Positions 40,892 to 48,732 of a stretch of 64,000 nucleotides of DNA are shown here, one piece after another. The notes beneath the pieces are model-generated. The model did not search any database. It was not told the DNA's origin and worked only from the letters and a program-made list of their open reading frames with translations. The DNA is from Deinococcus deserti VCD115. Its GTDB lineage: Bacteria; Deinococcota; Deinococci; Deinococcales; Deinococcaceae. Position 1 is the first letter of the stretch; every line of letters starts with the position of its first letter. Location: contig NC_012526.1 of the NCBI RefSeq assembly GCF_000020685.1, positions 722,001-786,000 on the forward strand, written 5' to 3'. Position numbers and translations under genes: made by a program.

Positions 40892-41039
40892 CTATGTACA
40901 CCTCGGGGGAAAATGCGGTTAGGGACAACAAAACTTCTTCGGCAGGACATACATCCAAGGTGTACGTCGGTGTATGTGTACAGGAGGCGGGATGGCGCTC
41001 ATCCATGGCCTGGTGCGGTTATTTGGCATGGGTGTACGT
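40892..41039. repeat. Repeated GGTGTAC(A/G)T motif near the primase 3' end
   Basis: Copies: minus strand 40892-40903 (AGGTGTACATAG), plus strand 40958-40967 (AGGTGTACGT), plus strand 41031-41039 (GGTGTACGT, inside the end of the primase gene). Possible binding sites for an element-encoded protein; could be chance. Confidence 0.3.
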
Positions 41040-43532
41040 GGTGAACATTTCCGCCTCGGTTTTCCGCATGCGGTAGTACAGCCCGTCCTTGCGCCGGCCC
41101 AGAAACTCGGTGGTGTAGCCCGTCTTCGACAGAGCAGGGGCCAACCGGCGCAGACGCTCTCCCAATGCCCGGGCACTCTTGGGCCAATCAGGCGCAGGAC
41201 GCTTGAACCCGGCCATGATGCCTTCCTGCTCGTTCAGCAGGTTCAGCAGCAGGTTGACTGGCCCTTCCCACCACTTCCTCTCGTCCAGGAAGTCTTGAAG
41301 CGCCTGGGCCACGTCATCGCCTTCCAGGACTACGCGGGCCGCTTCGTCCTGCATGTCGGTGTAGACCTGCAGAAACTCGCCGGGTTCCCAGGGCAGGCTG
41401 GGCTCGGCAGCCACGAGGAGCTTGGCAAAGTCCGCCAGGCGTGGCGCCTGTTCCAAATGCGTATCCTGCAGGCGCTGCAGCCCCGTAGCCAGGGCAGTAA
41501 GCAGTGCCCCTAACACCTGAGGGTGCGCCTGGACAAACCGGTTTTCCAGTTCCTGTTCCGTAAGGCGCTGGCTGGCTTCGATGCGCTGCAATTCCACCAG
41601 CAGGGTCCGCTCGGCCAGATCGGCCCGCGTCAGCAGATCCGCGATACCGTTGAGAATGGCCGGACGCATGGCCTGCAGAACCGTCTCTTCGTCGTTTGTG
41701 TGCAGCGTCCGGGTGGCAAACGATCCCCCGGTGGACAGGCAGCACAGGCTGTCACTCAGATCTGCAGAGATGCTGGACAGGTTGTCGAAGCTCAGGACAT
41801 GAGCACTGCGCGCTGCGATGAACAGGTCCTGTTCCTTCCTGGGTGCTCGGCGCCGGGTGGCTGTGCTCGGGTCAACGAGCCGTTGCAGCGTACTGGCAGC
41901 GGTACTTTTCCCCACGCCCTGCTCTCCCTTAAAAGCCAGGTGGGCATATGGGCCCTGGGCAGACAGAGCACCCAGCAGAAAGGCGGTACAGAGAATCAGG
42001 CCACGCCGGTTCGTATTCAGCAGGTCAGACAACGGGCTCAGGGTGCCCGGGTCCTCGGGGAGAGGCAGGGGCAGCATCTGCGGCGAACGCGTGAAGCGAA
42101 CGGGGCACTCTTCCGCAGACAGGAGGCGCCAGGCCCCTCCCGCCACTTCCACCACCTGCCAGTCATCGCGGCCCAGGTCGAGATAGACCTTGCCCTGCCA
42201 GTGTTTAACCCGCTGGCCCGTGGGATATTCCTGACCTTCACGGCGGGCACGGGCGGCCAGCGTGTCCAGCACTTCAGTGAGCGCCTGGTTACCCAGGATG
42301 CGTTGCTCCTTCTCGAAGAACAGGTCGCCCGCATAGTCCCGTGCACCTCTCGAAGTCAGGCGGTGGTGCTCACGACGCCCCTGAGCCTGCACTGTCAGGT
42401 AAGCCTGGCCGTGCTCGTCACGCCACGGTTCTCCTGCGTCAAGAACCAGCTGCAGGGCACGTGTGCTCTTGCTCATTCGCCGATCCGTGTCCTGACCGTC
42501 AGCAGAAGCAGTAGAGCTTTCTGCCTCTGTCCTGTCGTCACGCAGGGAAAGCCCCAGCAGGTGTGCTGCCGCCTTCACCGCCTCGTGGACGTTGCCCTGG
42601 TGCTCCAGCGTGCAAAACACGCTGAAGGCATCATGCCCGTGACCGTTGCATAGAGGATCGGCCTGGTGATGCGAAAACACCTTGGGCAGAAGGTCCTGAT
42701 TCGGCAGCAGGTGTACGCCCGCTGAGCCGCTCGTGCTGCCAGGAAACATCCAGTCGTTCTGCCCAGTGCGCTGATACCCACAGCGTTCCAGCACTTCGCC
42801 CGGAGTGAAGCGAGCGTTGTAGGCCTCGATCACACTGGCGTTGGTCTTGGGCTGGTGCCGCGTCGGCTTAATCTCAGGCGCGAGTTTGACCTTGTTCCAG
42901 GGACAAGCGGCCTGCATTACGGGCAACAACTCATGCCAGTTCTGCCACAGCGTTACCAACTCTGCCGGCAACTCGGGTAGGACCTCCCGGCTCGGGGGGA
43001 CGCCATTGACCCACACATACGGCTTTTGCGTCTGCGGATGAATAGAAGGCGGCAGAACATCCTGTACACCTGCAGAGCGCAATTCAAAGACCGTGATGTC
43101 AGGCCCACCAGTCGTGCAGGGCCACACGAGCTTGTGGTGGGGGAGAAGCATGCCTTCAGGCACGAGATACACTGGCTTTTCGCCTTTCTGGCCGTGAATA
43201 CGCCAAGGGTTTTGCGGCACAAGGGCCACCAGATCAATCCCAACTGCGGCCAGCGCCATCTGCGCATACTCTTGATGATCCACGTCGATTACTGCTGTAC
43301 CGCTGACGCTGTGCAACAGACCCATGTTCTCCCCGCTGTGTCCGAAGCGGGCCGCGGCCTGCACAGAATCACGCAGTGCGTTCTCTGGCTTGTTCCAACC
43401 GGTACCACGCGGGCCCTTCTGCCCCTGTGGGATGGGCACCAGGCCAAAACCCATCGTGTCGGTGTAGTGCTGGGCGTAGTCGCCGGTGGCCCATCCGGTC
43501 AGGCTTATGCCCTTGATAGGTGGAGTGCTCAC
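41019..43532 (-). CDS. Primase-polymerase / D5-like helicase replication protein
   Basis: An 837-residue replication protein. The N-terminal prim-pol (AEP) domain, about residues 10-200: GFGLVPIPQGQKGPRGTGWNKP, NMGLLHSVSGTAVIDVDH (metal Asp pair), TGGPDITVFELRSAGVQDVLPPSIHP. A middle linker precedes a superfamily 3-like helicase: HLAFKGEQGVGKSTAAS Walker A (about 555), AHVLSFDNLSS Walker B, then sensor region LNGIADLLTRADLAERTLLVEL. Such fusions start replication of plasmids, satellites and prophages. The start is GTG at 43532, overlapping the stop of the HTH gene (GTGA), so the two are coupled. Confidence 0.85.
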   Translation of the reverse strand: MSTPPIKGISLTGWATGDYAQHYTDTMGFGLVPIPQGQKGPRGTGWNKPENALRDSVQAAARFGHSGENMGLLHSVSGTAVIDVDHQEYAQMALAAVGIDLVALVPQNPWRIHGQKGEKPVYLVPEGMLLPHHKLVWPCTTGGPDITVFELRSAGVQDVLPPSIHPQTQKPYVWVNGVPPSREVLPELPAELVTLWQNWHELLPVMQAACPWNKVKLAPEIKPTRHQPKTNASVIEAYNARFTPGEVLERCGYQRTGQNDWMFPGSTSGSAGVHLLPNQDLLPKVFSHHQADPLCNGHGHDAFSVFCTLEHQGNVHEAVKAAAHLLGLSLRDDRTEAESSTASADGQDTDRRMSKSTRALQLVLDAGEPWRDEHGQAYLTVQAQGRREHHRLTSRGARDYAGDLFFEKEQRILGNQALTEVLDTLAARARREGQEYPTGQRVKHWQGKVYLDLGRDDWQVVEVAGGAWRLLSAEECPVRFTRSPQMLPLPLPEDPGTLSPLSDLLNTNRRGLILCTAFLLGALSAQGPYAHLAFKGEQGVGKSTAASTLQRLVDPSTATRRRAPRKEQDLFIAARSAHVLSFDNLSSISADLSDSLCCLSTGGSFATRTLHTNDEETVLQAMRPAILNGIADLLTRADLAERTLLVELQRIEASQRLTEQELENRFVQAHPQVLGALLTALATGLQRLQDTHLEQAPRLADFAKLLVAAEPSLPWEPGEFLQVYTDMQDEAARVVLEGDDVAQALQDFLDERKWWEGPVNLLLNLLNEQEGIMAGFKRPAPDWPKSARALGERLRRLAPALSKTGYTTEFLGRRKDGLYYRMRKTEAEMFTTYTHAK

Positions 43533-43762
43533 TGGGTCTCCGCCTGCAGGAACTCAGCGATCGCAGCATGCGGGATCAGCCACTTACGTCCGTAGCGCAC
43601 GGCCCGCAGCTGCCCGGAGTTCAGCAGGGCGTTAACGGTGTTCTTGGACAGCCGCAGCAGCGTTTCCGCTTCCTTCGGCGTGTACACCTGGGGCACGAGC
43701 GTGGTCCGGTCGGTCATGGGGGTGAGGTCTTTGGTGTCCAGCGGTGTCATGTGGTTAGTCAT
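43529..43762 (-). CDS. Helix-turn-helix protein, excisionase/AlpA-like
   Basis: A 77-residue protein. VYTPKEAETLLRLSKNTVNALLNSGQLRAVRYGRKWLIPHAAIAEFL is the MerR-like HTH_17 DNA-binding domain of the excisionase family. It is directly upstream of, and overlaps by 4 bp, the replication gene, as in satellites and integrative elements where AlpA/Xis-like proteins control excision and replication. AAGGAG lies 13 bases upstream of this ATG, rather far; internal Met codons at residues 5 and 16 are alternative starts. Confidence 0.82.
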   Translation of the reverse strand: MTNHMTPLDTKDLTPMTDRTTLVPQVYTPKEAETLLRLSKNTVNALLNSGQLRAVRYGRKWLIPHAAIAEFLQAETQ

Positions 43763-43798
43763 GGGTTCTCAACTTCTCCTTTCGAAACCCACTAGACC

Positions 43799-43819
43799 TA
43801 AAGCACTTTGAGTGCCTTA
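43799..43819. promoter_or_regulatory. Operator-like palindrome in the divergent control region
   Basis: TAAAGCAC-TTTGA-GTGCCTTA: two 8-base arms with one mismatch around a 5-base centre. It lies between the divergent HTH gene (start 43762) and the unknown gene (start 43828), at the position of the latter's -10 region. Likely binding site for a dimeric regulator of the element. Confidence 0.4.
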
Positions 43820-43827
43820 ATTGCTTT

Positions 43828-44994
43828 ATGACCCAAGACGAGTTGGACTTCTATGACACTCTTCATAGACAGGTACGAAGCGGGCTTCGTGCCGAGGGCG
43901 TTAAACCCTCCGCCCTCGGTGTCCTTGATGTCGTGCGAGCGGTGAAGAGATGGACAGTGCTCAGCCAGGAGTGGGACGACGCGGAGATTTACGAACTGAA
44001 CGTCAAGGCTATGGTCAAACGCTTCAGCCGGACGTTTCGGAAAGCTGGCCTCCTTGAAGTTTTTCCTGACCGGACACCCGAGCAAAGCCAGCTGGACTCA
44101 AAGCACGGGGTGGCCTATGCGACGGCAGAGAACGAACTGCTCTATACCAAGGTGCGGGCCATTCGCCTGACAATGACGGGCTCTACAGCTCCCCTTTTTC
44201 CATGGTTGGACCTGGGCTATGGAGAGGCGCGTCGAAACGCTGAGGAGTGGTTGGTGCAGCAACAGGATCCGAGTGCAACCCTCGAGTGTGAGCTGGTGAT
44301 TCGATTGACCACATCTCAAGCAAGCGCGTGGATGCGTCATGTCCGCGAGGTGGCCGAGCGCTACGCTGATGATCAGGAATGGCAGAACCAGGGCCAGCCT
44401 TTGACACCTGAGCTGGGTGCGGCGCTCTTCGCTGCTCCGAATTTCGCGTCACCTATGGTGATCGTCGAATCGTCTGATGATGACGGAGACCTTGTTCGGA
44501 GCACCGGTATTTTGGCCAGGACAGTTGGGACTGCCTTAAATCTCCCGGGTAGATTACGTGAAGTCGAGGTTCCACTCTCCGGCGTGCTTTTCGACTTCCA
44601 CCAAGCCCTTACCGATATCGCACTCACGACGACTTGGTGGGATACCAGTCATGCGCTGGAATACGTGCTGACTGGCCATCCGCCACTGCCGCTACTGGCT
44701 TCCCCTCCAGCAACAGGGGGCCGACGCCGCGATAAGGTGCTGACCCGGCAGCACGTCGCATTGCTAGAGCTCAAGCATCGGCTTCCAGAAGCCAGTTGGC
44801 GCCGTCGGTTGGAGCAGTTCAACACGTGGTGTGACCGGGTAGACGCGCTGCGGCCTTTCCTTGGAAGTACGGCGCCGCAAGCCATTCGGGAAGAGCACGC
44901 TCGTGCACATGCCAGGGCCACTCACTTCAGCACCTTCGTCAAGCCCTCCGAGGGCAGGAGCAAGTTGGAGCATCCAGAGTCAAAGTTGTGGTGA
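43828..44994 (+). CDS. Unrecognised 388-residue protein of the integrated element
   Basis: I do not recognise a family. The first 90 residues are helical and basic with a winged-helix feel (DVVRAVKRWTVLSQEW, AMVKRFSRTFRKAGLLEVFPD). A mixed region follows, and the C-terminal 100 residues are Arg/His-rich (LELKHRLPEASWRRRLEQF). No signal peptide, membrane helix or catalytic motif is visible. TTAATT (43817-43822) lies 5 bases before the ATG and there is no ribosome binding site. It is divergent from the HTH-primase operon, the place where element-specific regulators or replication initiators often sit. GC content looks lower than in the core genes. Confidence 0.6.
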   Translation: MTQDELDFYDTLHRQVRSGLRAEGVKPSALGVLDVVRAVKRWTVLSQEWDDAEIYELNVKAMVKRFSRTFRKAGLLEVFPDRTPEQSQLDSKHGVAYATAENELLYTKVRAIRLTMTGSTAPLFPWLDLGYGEARRNAEEWLVQQQDPSATLECELVIRLTTSQASAWMRHVREVAERYADDQEWQNQGQPLTPELGAALFAAPNFASPMVIVESSDDDGDLVRSTGILARTVGTALNLPGRLREVEVPLSGVLFDFHQALTDIALTTTWWDTSHALEYVLTGHPPLPLLASPPATGGRRRDKVLTRQHVALLELKHRLPEASWRRRLEQFNTWCDRVDALRPFLGSTAPQAIREEHARAHARATHFSTFVKPSEGRSKLEHPESKLW

Positions 44995-45072
44995 TGTCTT
45001 GACCCTTTGCCAAGGGCCCTAACCCCATGGGTTGTCCCCATCTACCAACAACTGGCCATCCCCACTTGTCCC

Positions 45073-45090
45073 CGGGGTGCGCTCACCCCG
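45073..45090. other. Perfect hairpin before the HGG-motif gene
   Basis: CGGGGTG (45073-45079) / CACCCCG (45084-45090) with a 4-base loop, 22 bases before the chosen start at 45113. No T-tail, so perhaps a regulatory structure. TTGTCCCC occurs twice nearby (45032 and 45067 region). Confidence 0.4.
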
Positions 45091-45112
45091 CGGCCACATG
45101 AAAGATGTTTCT

Positions 45113-45955
45113 ATGGCTCGTCATAAGCGTTCAACACTGCCTGCCGTCACCCTCAGTGACGTGGAACAGCGGCCCTCCATGGTGAGGCGCACAGCCAATG
45201 GGTGGGCGTGGAAGTGCGCCTACTGTGGGCAGTTCGCCAGCAGCGAGACGCTGGTCGGAAAGTACGTGTGTCGTTCACACGGTGGCGTGACTCCTCGCCA
45301 GCGTTCTCCAGAGGCGCGTGATGCTGCCCGAAATGCAGGTCAGCCTGTTCCACAGCCTCCTGGGCGACCCTTGCAGACAGGCCTGTATTCGCGGCGTCCT
45401 AAAGTGCGCGTCGACGAAATTGTTGCTGACTACCAGGCCCGTCAGGTAAATGCTGACCACACCGATGAGGACATGCTGTATCTGCGTGCCTACCTGCAAC
45501 AGCTCAAAGAGGTGCACCCTTCCGTCGGACAATTGGCGGCTCCCCTTGAGGCTCTACAAGGCCAGTTGCAAGCAGGATGTATGACTAGTCCAGACAAGGG
45601 GTCGGAGCCAGCTTGTAGGGCAACAGAAGCGCCGGCTGAGGTATTGCATCTGGTGCGTGAAACCGCACGTGTCCTGCGGGATATCACGGGGTTTACGGAA
45701 CAACTTGAGCGACGGCACGAGCGCCTGATTAAACTCAGCAAACTCCGCGCCGAGACGAGGCTCAAGGACAGTGCTGCTCGACAACTTGAGGTGTTCACGC
45801 TGATGCTCAGCCGTTTACAACTCATTCTTGAAGAGCAGCTTTCCCCAGTGGACTTCGCTGCGCTACAGCAGCGGATGGCCCGTGACCTCAGTGAACTGCC
45901 AACTGCAGCTGTGAAGAGCAGTGCAGGTGTTCGTCCCGCTCGAAGGACCAGGTAA
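45113..45955 (+). CDS. Unknown protein with CxxC...CxxHGG zinc-finger-like motif
   Basis: A 280-residue protein. Residues about 30-55 carry CAYCGQ...YVCRSHGG (two CxxC/CxxH pairs), probably binding zinc. The CRxHGGxxP pattern is common in small phage and mobile-element proteins of unknown role. The remainder is strongly helical with a long C-terminal coiled-coil-like stretch (RLIKLSKLRAETRLKDSAARQLEVFTLMLSRLQLILEEQL). The frame is open to 45032; I chose the ATG at 45113 (MARHKRSTLP) on AAAGAT 6 bases upstream, with an in-frame ATG at 45098 as alternative. It converges with the helicase gene. Confidence 0.55.
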   Translation: MARHKRSTLPAVTLSDVEQRPSMVRRTANGWAWKCAYCGQFASSETLVGKYVCRSHGGVTPRQRSPEARDAARNAGQPVPQPPGRPLQTGLYSRRPKVRVDEIVADYQARQVNADHTDEDMLYLRAYLQQLKEVHPSVGQLAAPLEALQGQLQAGCMTSPDKGSEPACRATEAPAEVLHLVRETARVLRDITGFTEQLERRHERLIKLSKLRAETRLKDSAARQLEVFTLMLSRLQLILEEQLSPVDFAALQQRMARDLSELPTAAVKSSAGVRPARRTR

Positions 45956-45981
45956 GTCCGATGGGCCTGCGTTGACGGCGA

Positions 45982-48732
45982 TTATTGATGGTGTGTGCCC
46001 CAGCCTTGCTCCAGATGGGCTGCGGCTTCGGTCTGCTTTAAGACAGCCGTGCATTCATCCCAGTGGCTGAGGTCCGGCACTTGCTGGTGCACACGCTCAA
46101 AGGGGTGAAGCAGGGCGGTCTTCTCGGCTTCACCGACGTGGTCGAGCAGCACTTTCACGCGTTGCTCCTCAGCTTTCGCGAGTTCTACCCAGCTGTCCTC
46201 AAGGACCTGAGGGATCAGGCCAAATAGCGCAGCGATGTCACCGAAGCGCTCGGAGAGGCGCTGGTGAACGCGGTCCTCTATCGAACCCTGGTACCGCATG
46301 TTGTAGATGCGGATCGTCGAGTGCTTCTGCCCGATGCGCTGAATGCGACCTTTCCGTTGTTCAAGGCGCGTGGGATTCCACGGGAGGTCGATGTTGATGA
46401 GATTCGACAGGCGTTGCAGGTTCAGGCCCTCAGACGCTGCGTCTGTGCCCACCAGCAAGGTAACGGTACCGTCTCTGACCTGATCCTTGAGGGCCTGCCG
46501 TTCGCAGCCAGTGAAATCGCCATTGTCGTAAAAGCCGCTCTGTTCCTCGTTGGTGTAGAGGCCCACGCGGACGTCTGGGAAGTGTGCACTTAACTTGCGA
46601 GCTACCACGCGGGCGGTGTCGAGATACTGCGAGAAGAGGATGCAGCCGTCCTGCAGCCAGCTTTTCTGCCCGCGCGTGACGGCAGAGTCGCCAGTGAGCA
46701 GGTCAATGGTCAGTTTGATTTTCGGGTCGTTAGAGCGGGCCCGGCCGAGCACCCATTTCAGCTCCTCAAGCTGACGCCGCATCTCGTCTGTGGCCTGGAC
46801 GGTGACTTCCTCCTCGTCCTCTTCGGTTTCCTCATCGGGAATGACTGCCTCGCCATGTAGCATGCGGCTGACGCTGATGTATCCGGCCTCGAGGCTTGAA
46901 CTGATGCGGCGTAGCAAGGCCGTCTTGGCGAAGCCCGTCAGGTTGTGCTGCGTGCCCAGGACTTCGCAAATTTTCTCGGCGATCTCATAAGCACGGGCAA
47001 CTTCACTTGCAACGGGCACCGCTTCGTCTGCGCGGTCGCCCTGAAGGTCTACTTCGATGCGTTCGAGTTGCCCTTGCTCTTCCAGAGCTTTGCGGGTGCG
47101 CATGATAATCCGCCGGATGTACGGGTTCTGATCCCGGACCCACTGCGGGAAGTCACGTGTGATGTGCCGCTCCTCAATAGGGCTGAGGCGGTTGTAGCCG
47201 TCGCTGCCGGCCTCGAACTCACCATTATGGAGGCCAAGACTCCGGCGGATGTCGAGCAGGTCTGCGTCGAGGCGGCCGTGTGCGTCACGGCTCTGCGCGA
47301 CCGGGGATCGGTACCATCCCCATTGCTCCATGAACCCAGTAGGTGGAGCTTGGCGGCCTACCGCCAGTTCGAGGCCCTGGTCAACGTGCATGTTCCACCA
47401 GGAGAAAGGCCCACCGAGCACTTCCGGCGCCCCTTGCGCGAGGACCTGCAGCAAATCGTGCGCCTCGACGAGGTCAAGCTGCACAGGCGTAGCAGTTGCG
47501 AGGAGGACGCTGCGACTGCGCGCCGCGAGGCGACAGAAGGCGCGGTAAAGATTATTTGGCCGGCGTTGTTTTCCCTTGCCAGATTTTCGTGCGCGGTGTG
47601 CCTCGTCGAGGATCACCAGTTCGAAGTCTTGCTCGAAGACTTCGTGCGGGCTGTCGCCGAGAAAGGACAACCAGCTGGAGGACACCAGCGCAATGCGGCG
47701 AGGGCAGTTCCGAAAGCCCCGTGTGACGCGACCCCGCTCATCGATCCAGCCCTTCACGCTGCTGTCCCAGCGGGCACTCGGGACGCGCAGAAGGTCCCAC
47801 ATCTCCGCCTGCCACTGCCCAAGCAAGGTCTTTGGGACGGCAATCAGTACGGGCTTCTCACCTTGCAGGGCGATGATCTGCGCGCTTACGGCAAGTTGCA
47901 GGGTTTTGCCGAGCCCGACCTGATCGGCGAGCAGGAGCCTCGCGCGTTTGAACGGGCCGGAGTGTGCCAGAATCGTCTGGTGGATGAAAGCCTTCTGGTG
48001 CGGCCAGAGGCCCATCTCGTTGGTGTACAGAGGCGCTTCGATAAGCGGCGCCATCACTTCCTTCAGGTCGTGACCCCCGCTGCCCAGATCCCCCTGCAGC
48101 AGGTCACGCCATTCCTGCAAGGTCAGGTCATGCCGGCCGGCGAGGCGCTTGAGGTCATCGATGACGGCCCGGGCGAGCGGCACCGCCTGGTGGTGATTCC
48201 ACAAGGCGTCGAATTCCGCTTGGACCCACGCGACGCCTTCCGGCGAGGCGTCTTCCCAGAGCAGTTCGTAGTTGCGACTCCAGGCGCTGGCTGTGTCGTT
48301 CACGCTGCCCATGAAGGCTGTTTTCGTGCCGTTGGTGACGACGCCGGCCTTGCCGTGCATGAACCCGAAGGCCTCGTCCGGCAGGACCCGGATCTCTATC
48401 TGGCCGCTGAGCAGTGCTGCGTGGAGGAGACGCAGGCGTTCACGTATTTCCGGAGGCGCGTGCAGGAGTTGAAGCTCGGGTTTGCTGGCGTGCCAGCGGC
48501 GGCGCTGCTGCTCCTCAGCGATCTTTGCGACGGCCACGTCGGACGGGTTCAGATCGGAGTTGCACACCATGCGGATATGGCCCACGGTGCTGAACGGCTC
48601 CTGAAGCAGGTGCAGGACGGATGACGTGAAGTACCCGCAGAGACGGTCGTACGTGCTGGCCCCGGTCAGGCGCGGGATCAGGAAGTCCTCGTCGATGCGG
48701 CCGAGACGGGCGCTGAAGCGGCGCAGGCTCAT
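45982..48732 (-). CDS. PLD-domain plus SNF2-type helicase of a restriction-like defence operon
   Basis: A 916-residue protein. N-terminal phospholipase D-like domain (about 1-190) with HGKAGVVTNGTKTAFMGSVND (HxK...N...S.N motif), a possible nuclease. Then an SF2/SNF2 helicase: LLADQVGLGKTLQ Walker A (about 262), LVILDEAHRARK (DEAH, about 375), LLATATPVQ, and the C-terminal motifs TDAASEGLNLQ and PWNPTRLEQRKGRIQRIGQ. The ATG shares its first base with the stop of the upstream methyltransferase (TGATG). As last gene of the operon it is the likely DNA-translocating and cutting component. It is not a classical type I or III HsdR. Confidence 0.87.
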   Translation of the reverse strand: MSLRRFSARLGRIDEDFLIPRLTGASTYDRLCGYFTSSVLHLLQEPFSTVGHIRMVCNSDLNPSDVAVAKIAEEQQRRRWHASKPELQLLHAPPEIRERLRLLHAALLSGQIEIRVLPDEAFGFMHGKAGVVTNGTKTAFMGSVNDTASAWSRNYELLWEDASPEGVAWVQAEFDALWNHHQAVPLARAVIDDLKRLAGRHDLTLQEWRDLLQGDLGSGGHDLKEVMAPLIEAPLYTNEMGLWPHQKAFIHQTILAHSGPFKRARLLLADQVGLGKTLQLAVSAQIIALQGEKPVLIAVPKTLLGQWQAEMWDLLRVPSARWDSSVKGWIDERGRVTRGFRNCPRRIALVSSSWLSFLGDSPHEVFEQDFELVILDEAHRARKSGKGKQRRPNNLYRAFCRLAARSRSVLLATATPVQLDLVEAHDLLQVLAQGAPEVLGGPFSWWNMHVDQGLELAVGRQAPPTGFMEQWGWYRSPVAQSRDAHGRLDADLLDIRRSLGLHNGEFEAGSDGYNRLSPIEERHITRDFPQWVRDQNPYIRRIIMRTRKALEEQGQLERIEVDLQGDRADEAVPVASEVARAYEIAEKICEVLGTQHNLTGFAKTALLRRISSSLEAGYISVSRMLHGEAVIPDEETEEDEEEVTVQATDEMRRQLEELKWVLGRARSNDPKIKLTIDLLTGDSAVTRGQKSWLQDGCILFSQYLDTARVVARKLSAHFPDVRVGLYTNEEQSGFYDNGDFTGCERQALKDQVRDGTVTLLVGTDAASEGLNLQRLSNLINIDLPWNPTRLEQRKGRIQRIGQKHSTIRIYNMRYQGSIEDRVHQRLSERFGDIAALFGLIPQVLEDSWVELAKAEEQRVKVLLDHVGEAEKTALLHPFERVHQQVPDLSHWDECTAVLKQTEAAAHLEQGWGTHHQ

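Noticed and set aside
41523..42653. 376-codon plus-strand frame
   Set aside because: Shadow of the primase-helicase gene, whose prim-pol and Walker motifs are on the minus strand.
46945..48624. 559-codon plus-strand frame
   Set aside because: Antisense shadow of the PLD-SNF2 helicase, whose motifs are all on the minus strand.
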